From Aphodosoma sp045658305 (GTDB lineage: Bacteria > Bacteroidota > Bacteroidia > Bacteroidales > Paludibacteraceae): a DNA stretch of 57,788 nt. The notes below the pieces were generated by a model, which was not told the DNA's origin, ran no database searches, and saw only the letters and a program-made list of their open reading frames with translations. Positions within the stretch are counted from its first letter, which is position 1. Every line of letters starts with the position of its first letter. Position numbers and translations under genes: made by a program. The DNA is taken from assembly GCA_045658305.1 (NCBI GenBank), contig JAZOUT010000010.1, forward strand, positions 1 to 57,788, given 5' to 3'. Positions 9,060 through 17,881 of the stretch are shown here, in pieces.

Positions 9060-9091
9060 AACCGAAGGTCTTTAAGCCTTTGGCGAAAAAA
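9060..9091 (+). repeat. Hairpin core repeat AACCGAAGG...GGCGAAAAAA
   Basis: CCGAAGG(tct) pairs with (ag)CCTTTGG, followed by CGAAAAAA. Related cores occur at 17120, 26351 (minus), 33596 and 39404. It is framed on both sides by 7-bp repeats. Confidence 0.7.
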
Positions 9092-9236
9092 TTTAGAATT
9101 GAGAATTGAGAATTTGCATACCCCTCAGTCCTTCAGACAGCTCCCCTAACTTAGGGGAGCATTTGGTTAAGAGTTGAAAATTCCTCACTCCTCACTACTA
9201 ACTACTAACTCCTCATTCCTCACTCCTCACTCCTTA
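9092..9236. repeat. Heptads, second hairpin, heptads up to the ispF end
   Basis: TTGAGAA heptads to about 9115 are followed by a CTCCCCT/AGGGGAG hairpin at 9141-9159. Then come ACTCCTC/ATTCCTC heptads (about 9180-9236), which contain the TGA stop and the last Lys-Glu codons of ispF on the minus strand. No gene is seen between 9024 and 9226. Confidence 0.8.
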
Positions 9237-9703
9237 TTTATAAGCGCTACACAATAAGCCGCAATACCCTCTTTACGACCAACAAAACCGAGTTTTTCGG
9301 TGGTTGTAGCTTTAATACTTACACGATCCTCATCTATTCCCATACATTCAGCTAAAACACGCTGCATTTGGGGTATATGAGGATTTAATTTTGGTCGTTC
9401 TGCACACACCGTTGCATCTATATTTCCAATAGAATACCCTTTTTCTTTCAATAAAGCCACCGTTTTACGCAAAAGTATTTTACTATCTATATTCTCATAT
9501 TCCTTACCAGTATCAGGAAAATGATAACCTATATCACGCATATTTGCTGCTCCAAGCAATGCATCACAAATAGCATGAATTAACACATCTGCATCGGAAT
9601 GCCCAAGCAATCCTTTTTCATGTTCTATTTTAATGCCACCTAACCATAATTCACGGTTTTCTACTAATTGGTGGACATCATATCCCATTCCTACACGTAT
9701 CAT
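9227..9703 (-). CDS. ispF: 2-C-methyl-D-erythritol 2,4-cyclodiphosphate synthase
   Basis: 158 residues, the usual length. The enzyme cyclises CDP-ME 2-phosphate in the MEP isoprenoid pathway, and functions as a trimer. The divalent metal ligands Asp9, His11 (GYDVHQL) and His43 (DVLIH) are present, as are the LLGHSDADV loop and the C-terminal KATTTEKLGFVGRKEGI segment that binds CMP. The final residues and stop are read from a 7-bp repeat tract, so the C-terminus may have been reset by repeat growth. It lies after porV on the same strand, but a strong terminator separates the two. Confidence 0.97.
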   Translation of the reverse strand: MIRVGMGYDVHQLVENRELWLGGIKIEHEKGLLGHSDADVLIHAICDALLGAANMRDIGYHFPDTGKEYENIDSKILLRKTVALLKEKGYSIGNIDATVCAERPKLNPHIPQMQRVLAECMGIDEDRVSIKATTTEKLGFVGRKEGIAAYCVALINKE

Positions 9704-9722
9704 AATAATTTAGAGTCTAGAG

Positions 9723-9781
9723 AAAAAAGACAGAATAACATAAGAACAAAACAAATATTCATGTTCTTATGTTATTCTGTC
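9723..9781 (-). terminator. Terminator of porV
   Basis: A perfect 20-bp stem (9729-9748 with 9762-9781) is followed, on the minus strand, by TTTTTT (9723-9728). Confidence 0.95.
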
Positions 9782-9803
9782 GTTTATGATATTAAAAAAT
9801 TAA

Positions 9804-11027
9804 TTATTTATCAGCAAGAGCTTTAATACCATCGATATCAAATGCAAGAGAAAAACGCAATGTTTGGTCAAGTGGATTTGAAGGAGCTGTTGCAATTACA
9901 TAACCTACATCAAGTTTGAATGCAGAAAGTTTGAAACCTGCACCAATTGTAAAATATTTACGGTTACCTTTATCTTTTGCTTCATTGTTGTAACCTACAC
10001 GACCAAAGAATTGTTCGTTGTAAGCATATTCAAGACCAATACCCCAATTGATTTCTGCCATTTCTTCAGCAAAACCACCAGGAGCATCGTACCAAGACAT
10101 AATCAAACCTTCCATAGAAGAAATTTTATTATATTCTTCAGTTGTCATTGACCAAGTATCCATATTTGCTGCGTCAAAATCAGGATTATATTTTGCAACT
10201 TTTGAATAACGTGATGGCACCATCATTTTATTAGCCTCAAGAGAGATGAGCAAACGATTGTATTTATCAAAAGGAATTTGATAACCAACACCTAAACGAA
10301 GGTTTGCAGGAATAAAGTTATAGTTATCACCTTTATCGTATGTAATACGAGTACCAATATTAGAAATATTAAAACCAAAATTAAAACGAGAAGTACCTGA
10401 TTTCATTTCGATAGGAAGGCTATAAAAACCATTAATATCTGCACCAAAAGCATAACCTGTATAATAGTTAGGGTCAGTTTTAGCTGTAAGGTCAGAAGCG
10501 ACCAAACGCATAACAACACCTAAAGAGAAATTTTCAGTAAGCATACGAGAATATCCAAGGTCGAATGTCATTTCGTATGGATTTGCTGACAATGGAATCG
10601 CATCAGCAGATTCACGCAACAAAACTTCACCAAGTTGGAAGAAACGAAGAGAAGCACTGATTGTACCTGCCATTTTGCTTGGAGTATAATAACCTGCCAA
10701 ATAAAGCAAGTTGATATCATTTACACCTAATTTGCGCAACCATGGAGTATAAGAAAATGCAAAACCTGCACTACTTTCGTTTTGTGCATATTTTGATGAG
10801 TTCCAATATTGCGAATTCATATCTGAATTAGTAGCAACACCAACATCACCCATACCACCTGCAACAGCATCAGGGCTAATTGACATAGAAGGAACACCAG
10901 AAACTATTGGATTCATGTATCCATAAGTCTCTTTTGCATCATTATAACTAACATTAGTACTCTCTTGTGCAAAGACAGAAACAAGTGATGCACAAAGCAC
11001 CATCATTGATAATAAGATTTTTTTCAT
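9804..11027 (-). CDS. porV: Type IX secretion outer-membrane protein PorV (LptO)
   Basis: 407 residues with a signal peptide (to about residue 20, ...SLVSVFAQ). The body is a FadL-like beta-barrel, visible as repeated strands with aromatic girdles, e.g. FNFGFNISNIGTRI and NWGIGLEYAYNEQFFGRVGY. In the T9SS, PorV carries cargo from the translocon to PorU for processing and anchoring (established for Porphyromonas). It lies directly downstream of porU, as in other Bacteroidota. It also has its own promoter inside the last codons of porU, so it can be made in excess of PorU. Confidence 0.9.
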   Translation of the reverse strand: MKKILLSMMVLCASLVSVFAQESTNVSYNDAKETYGYMNPIVSGVPSMSISPDAVAGGMGDVGVATNSDMNSQYWNSSKYAQNESSAGFAFSYTPWLRKLGVNDINLLYLAGYYTPSKMAGTISASLRFFQLGEVLLRESADAIPLSANPYEMTFDLGYSRMLTENFSLGVVMRLVASDLTAKTDPNYYTGYAFGADINGFYSLPIEMKSGTSRFNFGFNISNIGTRITYDKGDNYNFIPANLRLGVGYQIPFDKYNRLLISLEANKMMVPSRYSKVAKYNPDFDAANMDTWSMTTEEYNKISSMEGLIMSWYDAPGGFAEEMAEINWGIGLEYAYNEQFFGRVGYNNEAKDKGNRKYFTIGAGFKLSAFKLDVGYVIATAPSNPLDQTLRFSLAFDIDGIKALADK

Positions 11028-11078
11028 AGTTATTATAGTTATTAAAAATTATTTTTCAAACATGCTTTAATTAAAACG

Positions 11079-11109
11079 CAAAGATACAAATATTATTGCG
11101 TTTGTACAA
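11079..11109 (-). promoter_or_regulatory. Promoter of porV, overlapping the end of porU
   Basis: On the minus strand: TTG (11107-11109), 20 nt, TATCTTTG (11079-11086). The -33 box and most of the spacer are within the last codons of porU. Confidence 0.82.
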
Positions 11110-14100
11110 ATATTTTTGCAGATTTTATTATTTTTCTTTTTTTATCATCAATTAATACAACTTTTGCGTAATATAAACCATCACTAACTTGTGGATTTAC
11201 ATCCCAATTTAAATTAATTTTAGAAGTGGCATCTGTAATTACACTAATATTCTCTTGATAAATCAAGTGACCAGACAAATCATAAATATACATGTAAACA
11301 TCAAGCGGAACTAAAGGATTATCATGTTCTACCACAATATTAGCAATATCTTTTACTGGATTAGGATATACATACATATTGTTTATTGTCATTTTAAAAT
11401 CATCAACAACCTCAAATTCTAACTCTGCTGAAACTGAATTATTTTGCAAATCCCATGCTCTAAAAAACAATTTATGCTTTCCCGGCGTTAAATCTGATAA
11501 TTGATAAATTACAATACCTGAATTATATGAACCTACATTTGATTTATAATAATTATTTAAAACGTATTCTTGTTTAATATTATTATCTAATTTAAGAATT
11601 ATATCATGACCTATTCCTGAACCAATAGTATTAATACCACTTATATCCTCTAATTCTGCAATGAATAATGGATTTGGATCAACTTTACCACCATTATCAA
11701 AATAAGGAGTATTCAAATACATCTTCAATTTAGGACCATCTTTTTCTATAACTACATCTTTAGCTTCTCCTCCCACTATAATATTTGAAGAATAACCATT
11801 TGCCTCAAAACCATGTTGTTCATCAGCAGCATACATAACAATACGTCCTGCACCAAAATTATACTTAATATCTTTTGGAACTATAAATTCTACACTAAAT
11901 TTACCATCTACAACCTCTACTTGCCCTACATACAACGGATTTGTACGATATGTATAAACAAAAGGCACATTATTCGCATTAGGTAAAGATTCTTTAAAAT
12001 CGTTACAAAGAGTTTTTATCGTCTCTTCTTTATCAAAAATAGTTATATGTACATAACCATTAAATATTTCATCAACAATACTGTCATTCAAAGAGCGAAC
12101 TGCCCCATTTAAAACTACTTTACCTAAAGCGCCTATGGTATCAACAGTCAATTCAACATTCTTTCCATTGATAGAATCAATAGTTACAAAATGTGTTTGA
12201 GCAACCGCTAAACGAACAGCAGGGTCACCCAACAAAACGAATGGCAAACGATTTTCATCATTACTTTTCGCACGTTTATTTTTTGCGATTTGACATGCTT
12301 CTCCAATCGTATTTATTCGACCTGTTGCTTCGTTTTTAGCCAATAATGCCTTAACCAACTCAAGATTCAACAACATATTAGGCAGAGCAAAAACTGTACG
12401 TGCCGCAGAAATAAGAGCCAAAGCACCTCCTCTACTATTTAACATCATAGCCTCGCCTCCAGATACCTTGAAATCATCAAATCGAGAAAAGCTACATGAA
12501 GAAGTTATAAACAAAGGCAATCTTTGATTGTACATCACATCAATATCCGCAATAGTTAATATCTGCTCATTGGCCCAGTTATTATATCCACTATGCCCCA
12601 TATAATTAACAAACAACACTCCATTATTGATATAATCAATAAATTCTTTTTTTAATGTAGGATAAAACTCACCAATAGCAGTAACCTCTTGCGTATAGGA
12701 ATCAAGATATAATTTGCGTGTTAAAATTGCAGGATTAAAACGTTCAAAAACAGAACAAACAGAGTCTGTTTCTTCAACATGCACATTTTTATCTCCATCA
12801 TCAGCCATAAATATAGCTTGATTTTTCCAAACTCCAAAATCTTCATTTTTCAAATAACGTTCTAATTTATCAACAACACCATTGGCTTGTTCAATAGTAT
12901 ATGAAGGAATACGACCAACAGCTATATCCATGCTGTTAATTATCACATAAGCTCCATCTGAATCATCTAACAATCCAAAATAATCATCCGTTACATAAGA
13001 CTTAGTATCCTCAAAAGACTCTTTGGCTTGATAAGTCAATAAACGATAAATATTTTCTTTAGTATTTGCTTTCAATATTTGTCTATTATCAAAAGAGCCA
13101 TCACCAAATAACAATAAATATTTAGGAGCATTACCTACTTCTTTTGCTCTATCATAAAACATTTTCATAAAACGACGATAGGCTGTTGCATCAGGGGTAC
13201 CTGACGAAAATTCATTATAAACAATTTCTGGTGCAACGACGTGAGTAGTCATACCATCATATTCCACATGCAATTTTGCCAAACGATTTGCTGCATCAAT
13301 AAAATCAGGATGTGCAATAATAACCATATCTGCCTGACCTAAAGCGTGCAAATTTTGATTTGATATTTTTCCTATAATTTGAGGCTGTAAAAATTTATCT
13401 GACTTAACATCAACAGCAACATACTCTTTCAACACAGATTTATCGTCAACAAATATCAAACTATCACCAAAAAATTGAGTTGGAAGTTTTACTATATTCT
13501 GTAAATCAGTAATATTCCAAATTTGAACATTCGAATTAACATCATACATTTTGTATGTATAATTACCCGATGTTGCTATGTTATCCACAAATCTAAAATT
13601 CAAACTTTCACCACCTGTTTTTTGCAACTTACGCTTAAAATTCAACGTAAAATAATCTAAATAAGCTGTGGAAGTTGACAAAGAATATGCCAATGTCACA
13701 TTCAAACTATTATTAGTAGGTGTGAACTCATACTTTGTTGTTGTTTTAGTCGCAACAATCTCATTCGATTCCCTTTTAACAAATTCGAAAGTACCTAACA
13801 CACTACCATTCACAGATACAGACATATTTGCATTAACCACTGCAACATGAGCAGCAGAAATAGAAATATATGACTGCTCTTTAATAATATTTGGAACATT
13901 AATTGTATAATTTCTACTCAATTGAGATTGATTAAATACATCTCCTAAATATACTCGTCCCGAATTTAATAAATTTACTTCATCTTTTTCGTACAAATAA
14001 AAATCATGAAATGAAGTTATTTCTTCTGTTTTTGTTGCATCTATTTTTGCGACTTCAGTTATTGTCTTTTGCGTTGGAAAATCAGAAGTTATAAAATAAT

Positions 14101-14512
14101 ATCCGTAATTAGAATATGTATTCACTTCATGTTCAAACAATTTTTGGTTTGTATTATAAGTCCACTTGATTGGTCCTTGTGCATAAAAAAGTATATAATC
14201 ACCTTTTCCAAATACACCATCATTACCCTTTTCTATATAAATACTCAATTGAGGAAGATCATCTATATATGGTTTTGAAAATGCTTCTGCAAGTTGCGCT
14301 CCACCATAACCAAAAACACTGACATTTGCAGGATTTTTCAATCCCATTTCTACCAATTGTTCGTATGTTATTTTATGAATACCTGATTGTTCTACCTGTA
14401 TTTTATACCAATCACCCGTACTCAACACAGACGATTCGGCATAACGATTTGATTGCGCCACAAGTTGTAGCACAAACATAATCAATACAATAAACAACGA
14501 TACTCTCTTCAT
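11093..14512 (-). CDS. porU: Type IX secretion sortase PorU (C25 gingipain-like)
   Basis: 1139 residues with a signal peptide at 1-19. The peptidase C25 domain is central: His640 in NYMGHSGYNNW and Cys673 in ITSSCSFSRF are in the expected positions of the catalytic dyad. The C-terminal 90 residues (VYPNPVKDIANI ... GLYYAKVV) form a T9SS-type sorting domain. PorU removes the sorting signals of secreted cargo and attaches cargo to A-LPS at the cell surface. Eight bases separate it from the upstream FAH-family gene, so it is probably transcribed from that side. The long N-terminal region is less conserved but matches the family in length. Confidence 0.93.
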   Translation of the reverse strand: MKRVSLFIVLIMFVLQLVAQSNRYAESSVLSTGDWYKIQVEQSGIHKITYEQLVEMGLKNPANVSVFGYGGAQLAEAFSKPYIDDLPQLSIYIEKGNDGVFGKGDYILFYAQGPIKWTYNTNQKLFEHEVNTYSNYGYYFITSDFPTQKTITEVAKIDATKTEEITSFHDFYLYEKDEVNLLNSGRVYLGDVFNQSQLSRNYTINVPNIIKEQSYISISAAHVAVVNANMSVSVNGSVLGTFEFVKRESNEIVATKTTTKYEFTPTNNSLNVTLAYSLSTSTAYLDYFTLNFKRKLQKTGGESLNFRFVDNIATSGNYTYKMYDVNSNVQIWNITDLQNIVKLPTQFFGDSLIFVDDKSVLKEYVAVDVKSDKFLQPQIIGKISNQNLHALGQADMVIIAHPDFIDAANRLAKLHVEYDGMTTHVVAPEIVYNEFSSGTPDATAYRRFMKMFYDRAKEVGNAPKYLLLFGDGSFDNRQILKANTKENIYRLLTYQAKESFEDTKSYVTDDYFGLLDDSDGAYVIINSMDIAVGRIPSYTIEQANGVVDKLERYLKNEDFGVWKNQAIFMADDGDKNVHVEETDSVCSVFERFNPAILTRKLYLDSYTQEVTAIGEFYPTLKKEFIDYINNGVLFVNYMGHSGYNNWANEQILTIADIDVMYNQRLPLFITSSCSFSRFDDFKVSGGEAMMLNSRGGALALISAARTVFALPNMLLNLELVKALLAKNEATGRINTIGEACQIAKNKRAKSNDENRLPFVLLGDPAVRLAVAQTHFVTIDSINGKNVELTVDTIGALGKVVLNGAVRSLNDSIVDEIFNGYVHITIFDKEETIKTLCNDFKESLPNANNVPFVYTYRTNPLYVGQVEVVDGKFSVEFIVPKDIKYNFGAGRIVMYAADEQHGFEANGYSSNIIVGGEAKDVVIEKDGPKLKMYLNTPYFDNGGKVDPNPLFIAELEDISGINTIGSGIGHDIILKLDNNIKQEYVLNNYYKSNVGSYNSGIVIYQLSDLTPGKHKLFFRAWDLQNNSVSAELEFEVVDDFKMTINNMYVYPNPVKDIANIVVEHDNPLVPLDVYMYIYDLSGHLIYQENISVITDATSKINLNWDVNPQVSDGLYYAKVVLIDDKKRKIIKSAKIFVQTQ

Positions 14513-14520
14513 ATTATATG

Positions 14521-15135
14521 TTATTTAACTAAAAAATCAAACATCATTTTATCTTCTATATATCCAGTCAATCTGTCGTTAATTGCTACAGGCGAAACTC
14601 CCGCTGGTGTACCTGTAAAAATTAAATCACCTATTTTTAATGTAAAAAACTGACTAATATATGCTACCAAATTATCAACGGAAAACAACATATCTTTAGT
14701 ATGTCCTTGTTGCTGAATTTGTCCATTTTTTTGCAAAGAAAAATGAATATCTTGTATATCAGATAATTCGCTCAATGAAATAAAATCACTTACGACTGCT
14801 GAATTATCAAATGCTTTTGATATTTCCCAAGGTGCTCCAAGTTGTTTGCATTGATTTTGCAAGTCGCGCGCTGTGAAATCTACGCCGAGTGCAACTTCGG
14901 AATAGTAGCGATGTGCGAATCGTGGGGCTATATTACGCCCCAAACGATTGATGCGCACAACCAACTCTACCTCATGCTCGATTTGATTTGAAAAACGAGG
15001 TATGAAAAATGGTCGATTTTCGCGCAATAGAGCCGAATCGGGTTTCATAAATATGGTTGGCTGTTGAGGTCGCTCGTCGCGATTCATCTCAAGATTGTGT
15101 TTGGGGTAGTTCCACCCTACGCAAATTATTTTCAT
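14521..15135 (-). CDS. Fumarylacetoacetate hydrolase family protein
   Basis: 204 residues from the inner ATG (MKIICVGWNYPKH). The longer frame to 15216 would translate part of a dispersed repeat and is rejected. Metal ligands are seen in IEHEVELVVRI (E-x-E) and ALGVDFTARDLQ (Asp), and the GDLIFTGTPAGVSP turn is typical. Relatives act as acylpyruvases, oxaloacetate tautomerases or decarboxylases; the substrate cannot be fixed from sequence. It ends 8 bases before porU, an unusual metabolic partner for a T9SS gene but probably only an operon neighbour. Confidence 0.85.
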   Translation of the reverse strand: MKIICVGWNYPKHNLEMNRDERPQQPTIFMKPDSALLRENRPFFIPRFSNQIEHEVELVVRINRLGRNIAPRFAHRYYSEVALGVDFTARDLQNQCKQLGAPWEISKAFDNSAVVSDFISLSELSDIQDIHFSLQKNGQIQQQGHTKDMLFSVDNLVAYISQFFTLKIGDLIFTGTPAGVSPVAINDRLTGYIEDKMMFDFLVK

Positions 15136-15154
15136 TGTTCGATTTTTTAGATTC

Positions 15155-15263
15155 GAATACACACTGTGAGTGGGTATAGGTTTGTGGCGGGTTTCTTGCT
15201 TGCACATTGCTTGCACCTTGCTTGAAGGTTAGGCTTGTGAATACACACTCTCGTTGTGTATTA
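15155..15263 (+). repeat. Dispersed 105-bp element, full copy 1
   Basis: It begins AATACACACTGTGAGTG and ends AATACACACTCTCGTTGTG-TATT, so the right end is itself a palindrome. Between them lie three 11-bp units TTGCTTGCACA / TTGCTTGCACC / TTGCTTGAAGG. It separates the FAH and helicase genes. Confidence 0.8.
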
Positions 15264-15274
15264 TCATAGTGCTT

Positions 15275-17089
15275 TTATCTTCTGCGACGCCAAGGTTTGT
15301 CGGGATTTTCGACTGCATTGTTGCGACGATTATCTTGTCGGTCGCCTCTATCTCGACGATTTCGACGTTCATCTCGCTCATTACGGTCATCGCGACGGTC
15401 ACGACTACGACGGTCATCATTGTCGCGACGGCGTTCGCGCTCGCGTTGTGATTTTTCGTTTTGAACTTTTGGCGCTTTACTCACCACTTCGCGTGGTTCG
15501 GCTATAGCCAATGGTTCGCCTGCATCTTCAAATGCTTGACGCACGCGATCGGCTTGATCGGCATATACGTCGAAGAAGGTGAATTTATTGGTGATTTCGA
15601 TATCGCCAATTATGATTGATTTGTCTTGTGTAACGTCGTTTATCACACCAAGCACCGAACGTGGTGTGGCGTTTTGTTTTGTGCCATAGAGCATTTTGAA
15701 GCGCACTTTTTGTCCGCGTTTTGACTTTCCATCGCCTTTGTCTTTGCCTTTTTTGCCTTCTTTTACATCAACATTAATGTCTTCGGCATCTTTGTAATAT
15801 TCGGCAAAACGATTGAATTCGAGCGAAACAAAGCGCGAAACTATCTCTTCTTTAGAGAGATAAGCCAACTTCGCAGCAATTTGAGGCATAAATACATCTA
15901 TCTCTTCGTTGCTCACCTCTACGCGCTCCATTTTGTCGATAAGGTGGAAGAGTTGGCGTTTGCAGACCTCCATACCTGTTGGCACAGGCATATGTTTGAA
16001 TTCTTTCTTAATGATTCGCTCTATTTCGCGTAAACGACGACCTTCGCGAGTATGCACAATTACGCACGAAACGCCCTTCTTGCCAGCACGGCCTGTACGA
16101 CCAGAACGGTGGGTGTATACCTCTACATCGTCAGGGAGATTGTAGTTGATAACGTGAGTCAAGTCGCTGACATCCAATCCACGAGCTGCTACATCGGTGG
16201 CCACCAATACTTGCAAATTTTTGATACGGAATTTGTTCATCACCGTGTCGCGTTGTGCTTGACTAAGGTCACCGTGTAGAGCATCGGCGTTGTAGCCATC
16301 TTTCATCAATTTTTCGGCTACATCCTTAGTTTCTTGGCGTGTACGACAGAATACGATACCATATATGTCTGGGTTCATATCCACGATGCGTTTCAACGCA
16401 AGATAGCGATGGTCGGCACGCACCATATAATATATGTGTTCGACATTATCCGAACCCGCATTGCGTGTGCCTACTGCTATTTCTGCCGCATCATGCATAT
16501 ATTGACGCGAAATTTTGGCAATTTCGTTAGGCATTGTGGCTGAAAACAAGAGAGTTCTGCGTGTTTCAGGCACATCTTTCAATATGGTTTCGATGTCTTC
16601 TTGGAATCCCATATTGAGCATCTCGTCAGCCTCGTCAAGAACTAGGAAACGAACTTCGGATAGGTCGACTTTACCACGATTGATGAGGTCAATCAATCGG
16701 CCTGGTGTAGCTACAAGCACTTGTGGTTGAATGTCTAACTGCTTGTATTGCGACACTATGCTTTCGCCACCATATACAGGCACAACCTTAACGCCTCGCA
16801 TTTTAGATGCAAAATTCTTTATATCGTTAGCTATCTGAATACACAATTCGCGTGTAGGTGCTAATACGAGCGACTGAATTTTGCGTTGTTCTACATTCAC
16901 CATATTTAATATAGGCAAACCGAAGGCTGCAGTTTTGCCCGTGCCGGTTTGTGCCAACGCCACGAGGTCGTTGTCGTGAGTGAGCATATATGGTATAACT
17001 TGCTCTTGCACAGGCATTGGATTTACAAAGCCCAATTCTGCAACAGCATCTAAAATCTCTTGACGAAGTCCTAATTCTTGAAATGTCAT
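15275..17089 (-). CDS. deaD: DEAD-box ATP-dependent RNA helicase
   Basis: 604 residues. Q motif near residue 28, Walker A AQTGTGKT 46-53, PTREL 78-82, DEAD 152-155, SAT 183-185, then the helicase C domain (ATDVAARGLDV, HRSGRTGRAG). A DbpA-like RNA-binding domain follows, and the last 70 residues are an Arg/Asp/Asn-rich disordered tail. It remodels RNA, typically in ribosome assembly and cold growth. Family and motifs are certain; the choice between the DeaD/CsdA and RhlE names is less so. It is followed by a repeat element and the FAH gene on the same strand. Confidence 0.93.
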   Translation of the reverse strand: MTFQELGLRQEILDAVAELGFVNPMPVQEQVIPYMLTHDNDLVALAQTGTGKTAAFGLPILNMVNVEQRKIQSLVLAPTRELCIQIANDIKNFASKMRGVKVVPVYGGESIVSQYKQLDIQPQVLVATPGRLIDLINRGKVDLSEVRFLVLDEADEMLNMGFQEDIETILKDVPETRRTLLFSATMPNEIAKISRQYMHDAAEIAVGTRNAGSDNVEHIYYMVRADHRYLALKRIVDMNPDIYGIVFCRTRQETKDVAEKLMKDGYNADALHGDLSQAQRDTVMNKFRIKNLQVLVATDVAARGLDVSDLTHVINYNLPDDVEVYTHRSGRTGRAGKKGVSCVIVHTREGRRLREIERIIKKEFKHMPVPTGMEVCKRQLFHLIDKMERVEVSNEEIDVFMPQIAAKLAYLSKEEIVSRFVSLEFNRFAEYYKDAEDINVDVKEGKKGKDKGDGKSKRGQKVRFKMLYGTKQNATPRSVLGVINDVTQDKSIIIGDIEITNKFTFFDVYADQADRVRQAFEDAGEPLAIAEPREVVSKAPKVQNEKSQRERERRRDNDDRRSRDRRDDRNERDERRNRRDRGDRQDNRRNNAVENPDKPWRRRR

Positions 17090-17094
17090 CTTTT

Positions 17095-17168
17095 CTTCAA
17101 TGCATAGTGCTTAATGCACAACCAGCGGTCTTGAGCAAAAGCGAAAAATGCACAATTATAAATTATTA
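17095..17168 (+). repeat. Hairpin core repeat with AATGCAC heptads
   Basis: The core at 17120-17151 (AACCAGCGGTCTTGAGC, then GCGAAAAATGC) is flanked by AATGCAC-like units before it and CACAATTATAAATTATTA after it. It is related to the copies at 33596 and 9060 and lies between the helicase and transglycosylase genes. Confidence 0.7.
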
Positions 17169-17176
17169 AACTCTTA

Positions 17177-17881
17177 CTATTTATTCCTTGTTCCTTGTTC
17201 CCTATTCCTTGTTCCCTGTTCCTTATAAAAATAATACCTCTCAAATACCTTTCTCACATATTGCACAGTATATCGTCCCCTAAAAAATCCATGTTTACAC
17301 ACACTATCTGTGTAATATTTTCTCTCTTGCAAAGCCAACAACCACTTCTCAACATTACCTACCCACACATGCGGGTCATAACCATATTTCTCAGCTAATG
17401 CCATTGCATCTCGCACGTGACCTGGCCCTGCATTATAACCTGCTAATACAAATTTTATTCGCTCATCTCTATCTTCAATTTCATCAAATCGTCTCTCCAA
17501 AAATTTCAAATACTCCACCCCTGCTTTAATATTTTTTTGTGGGTCTTTCAAGTCTTCTTCCTCTAATCCAAAGCGTACAGCCGTGCGAGGCATAAATTGC
17601 ATCAGTCCTCTTGCTCCTTGCGAAGATACCGCATTTATATTAAAACGCGACTCATTCCACACTATCGAAGCCATCATTCGCCAATCCCATCCCAAACGGC
17701 GCACACCTACTTGTATTATTTCGTCATACTCCGAAATTGGATTAGCGCAATATTCATCCAAATAATCATCAACCACCGTTTGAGACAGAAATTCATTATT
17801 GCTAATTGTTATATCGAAACACAATAATATTGCAATAAATATAAAACGTAAAATTTTATTCTTATGTTCTCCTACTCTCAA
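17177..17881 (-). CDS. Membrane-bound lytic transglycosylase (MltF/SLT type)
   Basis: 234 residues. Hydrophobic signal at about 10-25, then a single SLT domain. Glu77 in IVWNESRFN is the catalytic acid, followed by SSQGARGLMQFMPRTA and LAGYNAGPGHV. It cleaves glycan strands of peptidoglycan. The start is uncertain: the frame opens with TTG at 17881, overlapping the udk stop TGA, and no ATG is available before residue 69; ATT further in is possible. The last 14 residues, EQGTRNREQGTRNK, are encoded by 7-bp repeats, so this protein carries a repeat-derived heptapeptide tail. The N-terminal solute-binding domain of MltF is absent. Confidence 0.85.
   Translation of the reverse strand: MRVGEHKNKILRFIFIAILLCFDITISNNEFLSQTVVDDYLDEYCANPISEYDEIIQVGVRRLGWDWRMMASIVWNESRFNINAVSSQGARGLMQFMPRTAVRFGLEEEDLKDPQKNIKAGVEYLKFLERRFDEIEDRDERIKFVLAGYNAGPGHVRDAMALAEKYGYDPHVWVGNVEKWLLALQERKYYTDSVCKHGFFRGRYTVQYVRKVFERYYFYKEQGTRNREQGTRNK
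17180..17226. repeat. Heptad repeat inside the transglycosylase 3' end
   Basis: TTCCTTG / TTCCCTA / TTCCCTG units in perfect 7-bp register cover the stop-proximal codons of the minus-strand gene. Confidence 0.9.

Noticed and set aside
15136..15216. Longer N-terminus for the FAH-family protein
   Set aside because: It would translate the dispersed 105-bp element.
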